64,000 nucleotides of DNA from Cupriavidus laharis (GTDB taxonomy: Bacteria > Pseudomonadota > Gammaproteobacteria > Burkholderiales > Burkholderiaceae), in contig NZ_CAJZAI010000004.1 of the NCBI RefSeq assembly GCF_914271435.1, positions 248,001 through 312,000 on the forward strand, written 5' to 3'. The notes below the pieces were generated by a model. The model saw nothing but the letters and a program-made list of their open reading frames with translations, was not told the DNA's origin and searched no databases. This document shows positions 62,145-64,000 of this stretch, in pieces; within the stretch, counting starts at the first letter, position 1, and every line of letters starts with the position of its first letter. The position numbers and the translations under genes are program-made.

Positions 62145-64000
62145 TTATCCGATACTAGATTTAGGGAGTGCCGGCCAAATTTGTGCAAGTTGCTCGTAAA
62201 GGTAGGTTGTACGCTTTTCAATCGCCTCTTCATCCCAGTCCTCGGCATCCTTCTCATGGAAATACTGGGTCAGATTGAGTTTGCTGAACTTCAGAAGTTC
62301 TGGCCGCTTGGTTGTCCAGGCGGAATTTGAAAGTGCCGGGTTCAGGCTGCCTGTAATCAGCGTTAGATTTCCCAATGTGTTGATTAGGCGCCCCCGCCGC
62401 TGGACGGCCTGTTGCTCTTTGATGGGATCATTCTTGGCAGTTTCAGAATCGATCTTGTGCTTATCCGCTAGAGGCCAGTGCGTCTGCCATGTCTGCGGCA
62501 TGACGTGCTCAATAGTCAAGCCAGAAGGCAACGGCTGCACCTCGCTCTTCGACGTATGGGCTATTTCGTCGAGTGCCTCCAGAACAGCTCGAACCTTGTA
62601 CTGTGCCAACCGCCCGTAAAGCGGCAAATCTGTGATGGCAGCCTCAAAAGACTTGTCGTCCGGATAGCGGGTGCTGTCTGCAAGACTTTTTCCCATGTGT
62701 TCGGCCACTGCGTCTGCTGTAAGAGCGCCCTTTCGGTCCAGCGCACGAATCAAGTCGACGAAGTAGCGGTTGTAGTTCTTGCCAGTCAGATTGCAGACCA
62801 TACGCCGCATCAGGTAAGACTCGATGAGCACCAGGATCTTGTCGAATTCCTCGATTCTTCCTGGCACCAACTCAGCATGCGCGTAGAGCAGAAACGGAAA
62901 CACGGTCGTTGTATCCACAGCCTCCAGTCGCCGCAAGAACGTCGATAAGCGCTTGTGCTTCTCGGGCTCATAAAAGGTCTTGAAGACTTTTGCGTATCGG
63001 GAAAGCTGTGCAATATGCTCGGCCGCTGTCTTCGGTACATTCAGAAGCGACCCTACATTGGATGCAGATTGCTCAGCGAAGGCCTTGAATGCATTAAATA
63101 GATGCGATGCCTTCACCTCGTCGCGGGTCATCATCGCAAGGTAGTGGTTGATGAAGACGTCAATACGGGGGCGGGTAATCCGCCCCTGCTTTACTTCACT
63201 ACGCCACCAAGCCGTCTCAAACCATTGCCAATGATCGCCGTAGAGCTTTTCAACGTTTTCGCCGTCGGATGCGGCGCGCCGAAAGAGGAAGTTCTTTATC
63301 AAGTCAGCGGGCAGCAGGTCCTCGCCCCTGGCGTTTAGCGTCTCAAAGATGACTTGTGTTTCATCGTTCTTGTCGAGGTCGATCACAACTACCTGGAGAC
63401 AATCCTTGACGACGTGCCAAAGGGAATCGAATCGGTCGCCGATGGCTTTGCCGGACAGCACGTCTGCATCCTCGTCATCGTCTAGTTTCCCGTCAAGCCA
63501 GTTCGAAAGCTGCGAATGGAAAAACCGGTAGCCACCGATGATGTTGTTTGACCCATCGACCAACTCGGCGCGTAGCTTAATTGCTTTGTCGACATTGGCG
63601 GGCGAGCCAGCCTCATGAACTAAGCGGAATGCGGCTCGGTTGCTGTTTGTCGGCCACACCTTGAATGCTTCGTCGTCGTTGTCAATCTTGCTACGACGAT
63701 TCGCCACTAGATCAGTGAAGCGCTCAATGTACTTGGCATTACCGTGCACAGTAGCCAAATCACGCGCAGCCATCAGAAACAACTGAAGCGTAGTGAACCG
63801 CTGCTGGCCATCGATGACCTGGCGGCTCTCAATGGAGCCTGTTGAGTTCGCGAGTTGCTCCAAAACGACAGCACCGAGAAAGTGTGGGTGCACCTTCCCT
63901 CCACGCAAATGCTTGTCAAGTAGTGACTGGATATCCTCCCAGAGCGGCTCCCAGTTCGCCTCTTGAGTCCAGACGTATGGGCGCTGAAACAACGGCACTT
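62145..64000 (-). CDS. GmrSD-like DUF262/DUF1524 restriction protein, partial
   Basis: At least 618 residues; the start lies beyond the window, because the DUF262 core FQRPYVW already appears at the edge. The N-terminal part has IDGQQRFTTLQLFLMAA (the DGQQR nucleotide-binding motif). The C-terminal part has LTIEHVMPQTW and NTLGNLTLITGSLNPALSNS, the DUF1524 His-metal nuclease region. GmrSD-type proteins cleave modified phage DNA (known for GmrSD); similar ones cleave other targets. The stop is at 62145-62147. It is probably a separate defence gene. Confidence 0.9.
   Translation of the reverse strand, partial: VPLFQRPYVWTQEANWEPLWEDIQSLLDKHLRGGKVHPHFLGAVVLEQLANSTGSIESRQVIDGQQRFTTLQLFLMAARDLATVHGNAKYIERFTDLVANRRSKIDNDDEAFKVWPTNSNRAAFRLVHEAGSPANVDKAIKLRAELVDGSNNIIGGYRFFHSQLSNWLDGKLDDDEDADVLSGKAIGDRFDSLWHVVKDCLQVVVIDLDKNDETQVIFETLNARGEDLLPADLIKNFLFRRAASDGENVEKLYGDHWQWFETAWWRSEVKQGRITRPRIDVFINHYLAMMTRDEVKASHLFNAFKAFAEQSASNVGSLLNVPKTAAEHIAQLSRYAKVFKTFYEPEKHKRLSTFLRRLEAVDTTTVFPFLLYAHAELVPGRIEEFDKILVLIESYLMRRMVCNLTGKNYNRYFVDLIRALDRKGALTADAVAEHMGKSLADSTRYPDDKSFEAAITDLPLYGRLAQYKVRAVLEALDEIAHTSKSEVQPLPSGLTIEHVMPQTWQTHWPLADKHKIDSETAKNDPIKEQQAVQRRGRLINTLGNLTLITGSLNPALSNSAWTTKRPELLKFSKLNLTQYFHEKDAEDWDEEAIEKRTTYLYEQLAQIWPALPKSSIG

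Overview
The window suggests a betaproteobacterium of the Ralstonia/Cupriavidus group (Burkholderiaceae). The evidence is the high GC and the gene order relA(3' end) - tRNA-Val - thrS - infC - rpmI - rplT - pheS - pheT - ihfA - merR-like - tRNA-Pro, which is conserved core chromosome in that group (known gene order; the species is inference). This core segment covers 1-9215.

From the 3' end of tRNA-Pro(GGG) onward the content changes to accessory DNA. A tyrosine integrase with its partner DUF4224 protein lies directly next to the tRNA on the opposite strand. This is the usual arrangement of an island integrated at a tRNA 3' end. No second copy of the tRNA end was seen, so the island probably runs past the right edge and is at least 54 kb long.

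Region A (about 11.7-23.4 kb) holds a membrane AAA+ set: a tandem AAA ATPase with four N-terminal membrane segments, two small likely membrane proteins, an unrecognised 113-aa protein, an FtsH-like AAA metallopeptidase, and a divergent SPFH/prohibitin-like protein followed by a convergent HNH nuclease gene. Two insertion sequences with readable target duplications interrupt it. One is an IS66-family element (14446-17010, 8-bp duplication). The other is an IS1202-like element (18105-19802, 5-bp duplication) that landed in the last codons of the FtsH-like gene and swaps only its C-terminal tail.

Region B (23.7-27.8 kb) has a 909-aa ankyrin-repeat protein diverging from a prokaryotic viperin-like radical SAM enzyme that overlaps a small HicA-like gene.

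Region C (28.1-59.0 kb) is the most striking part: about 31 kb of tightly packed genes, many with 1-17 bp overlaps. The right-pointing arm encodes two P-loop proteins, a repeat-rich coiled-coil membrane protein, a WYL-type regulator, an AddB-like nuclease, an AddA-like helicase-nuclease, an unknown protein, a phospholipase-D-fold protein, a SNF2-type helicase and a cN-I-like 5'-nucleotidase. One unknown 258-aa gene sits inside it on the opposite strand. A converging left-pointing arm encodes three dynamin-like GTPases and a TerB-like/beta-helix protein. A further pair, NERD-UvrD helicase and SIR2 protein, diverges from that arm. I read the whole as a candidate multi-gene defence system that combines DNA-end processing, helicases, NAD/nucleotide enzymes and membrane-remodelling GTPases. 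I do not recognise it as any named system.

Region D (59.2-64.0 kb) has an unknown 431-aa protein, two small hypothetical genes ending at a strong hairpin, a protein made of six 16-residue repeats, and a GmrSD-type (DUF262/DUF1524) protein cut by the window edge. No CRISPR array or rRNA was seen.
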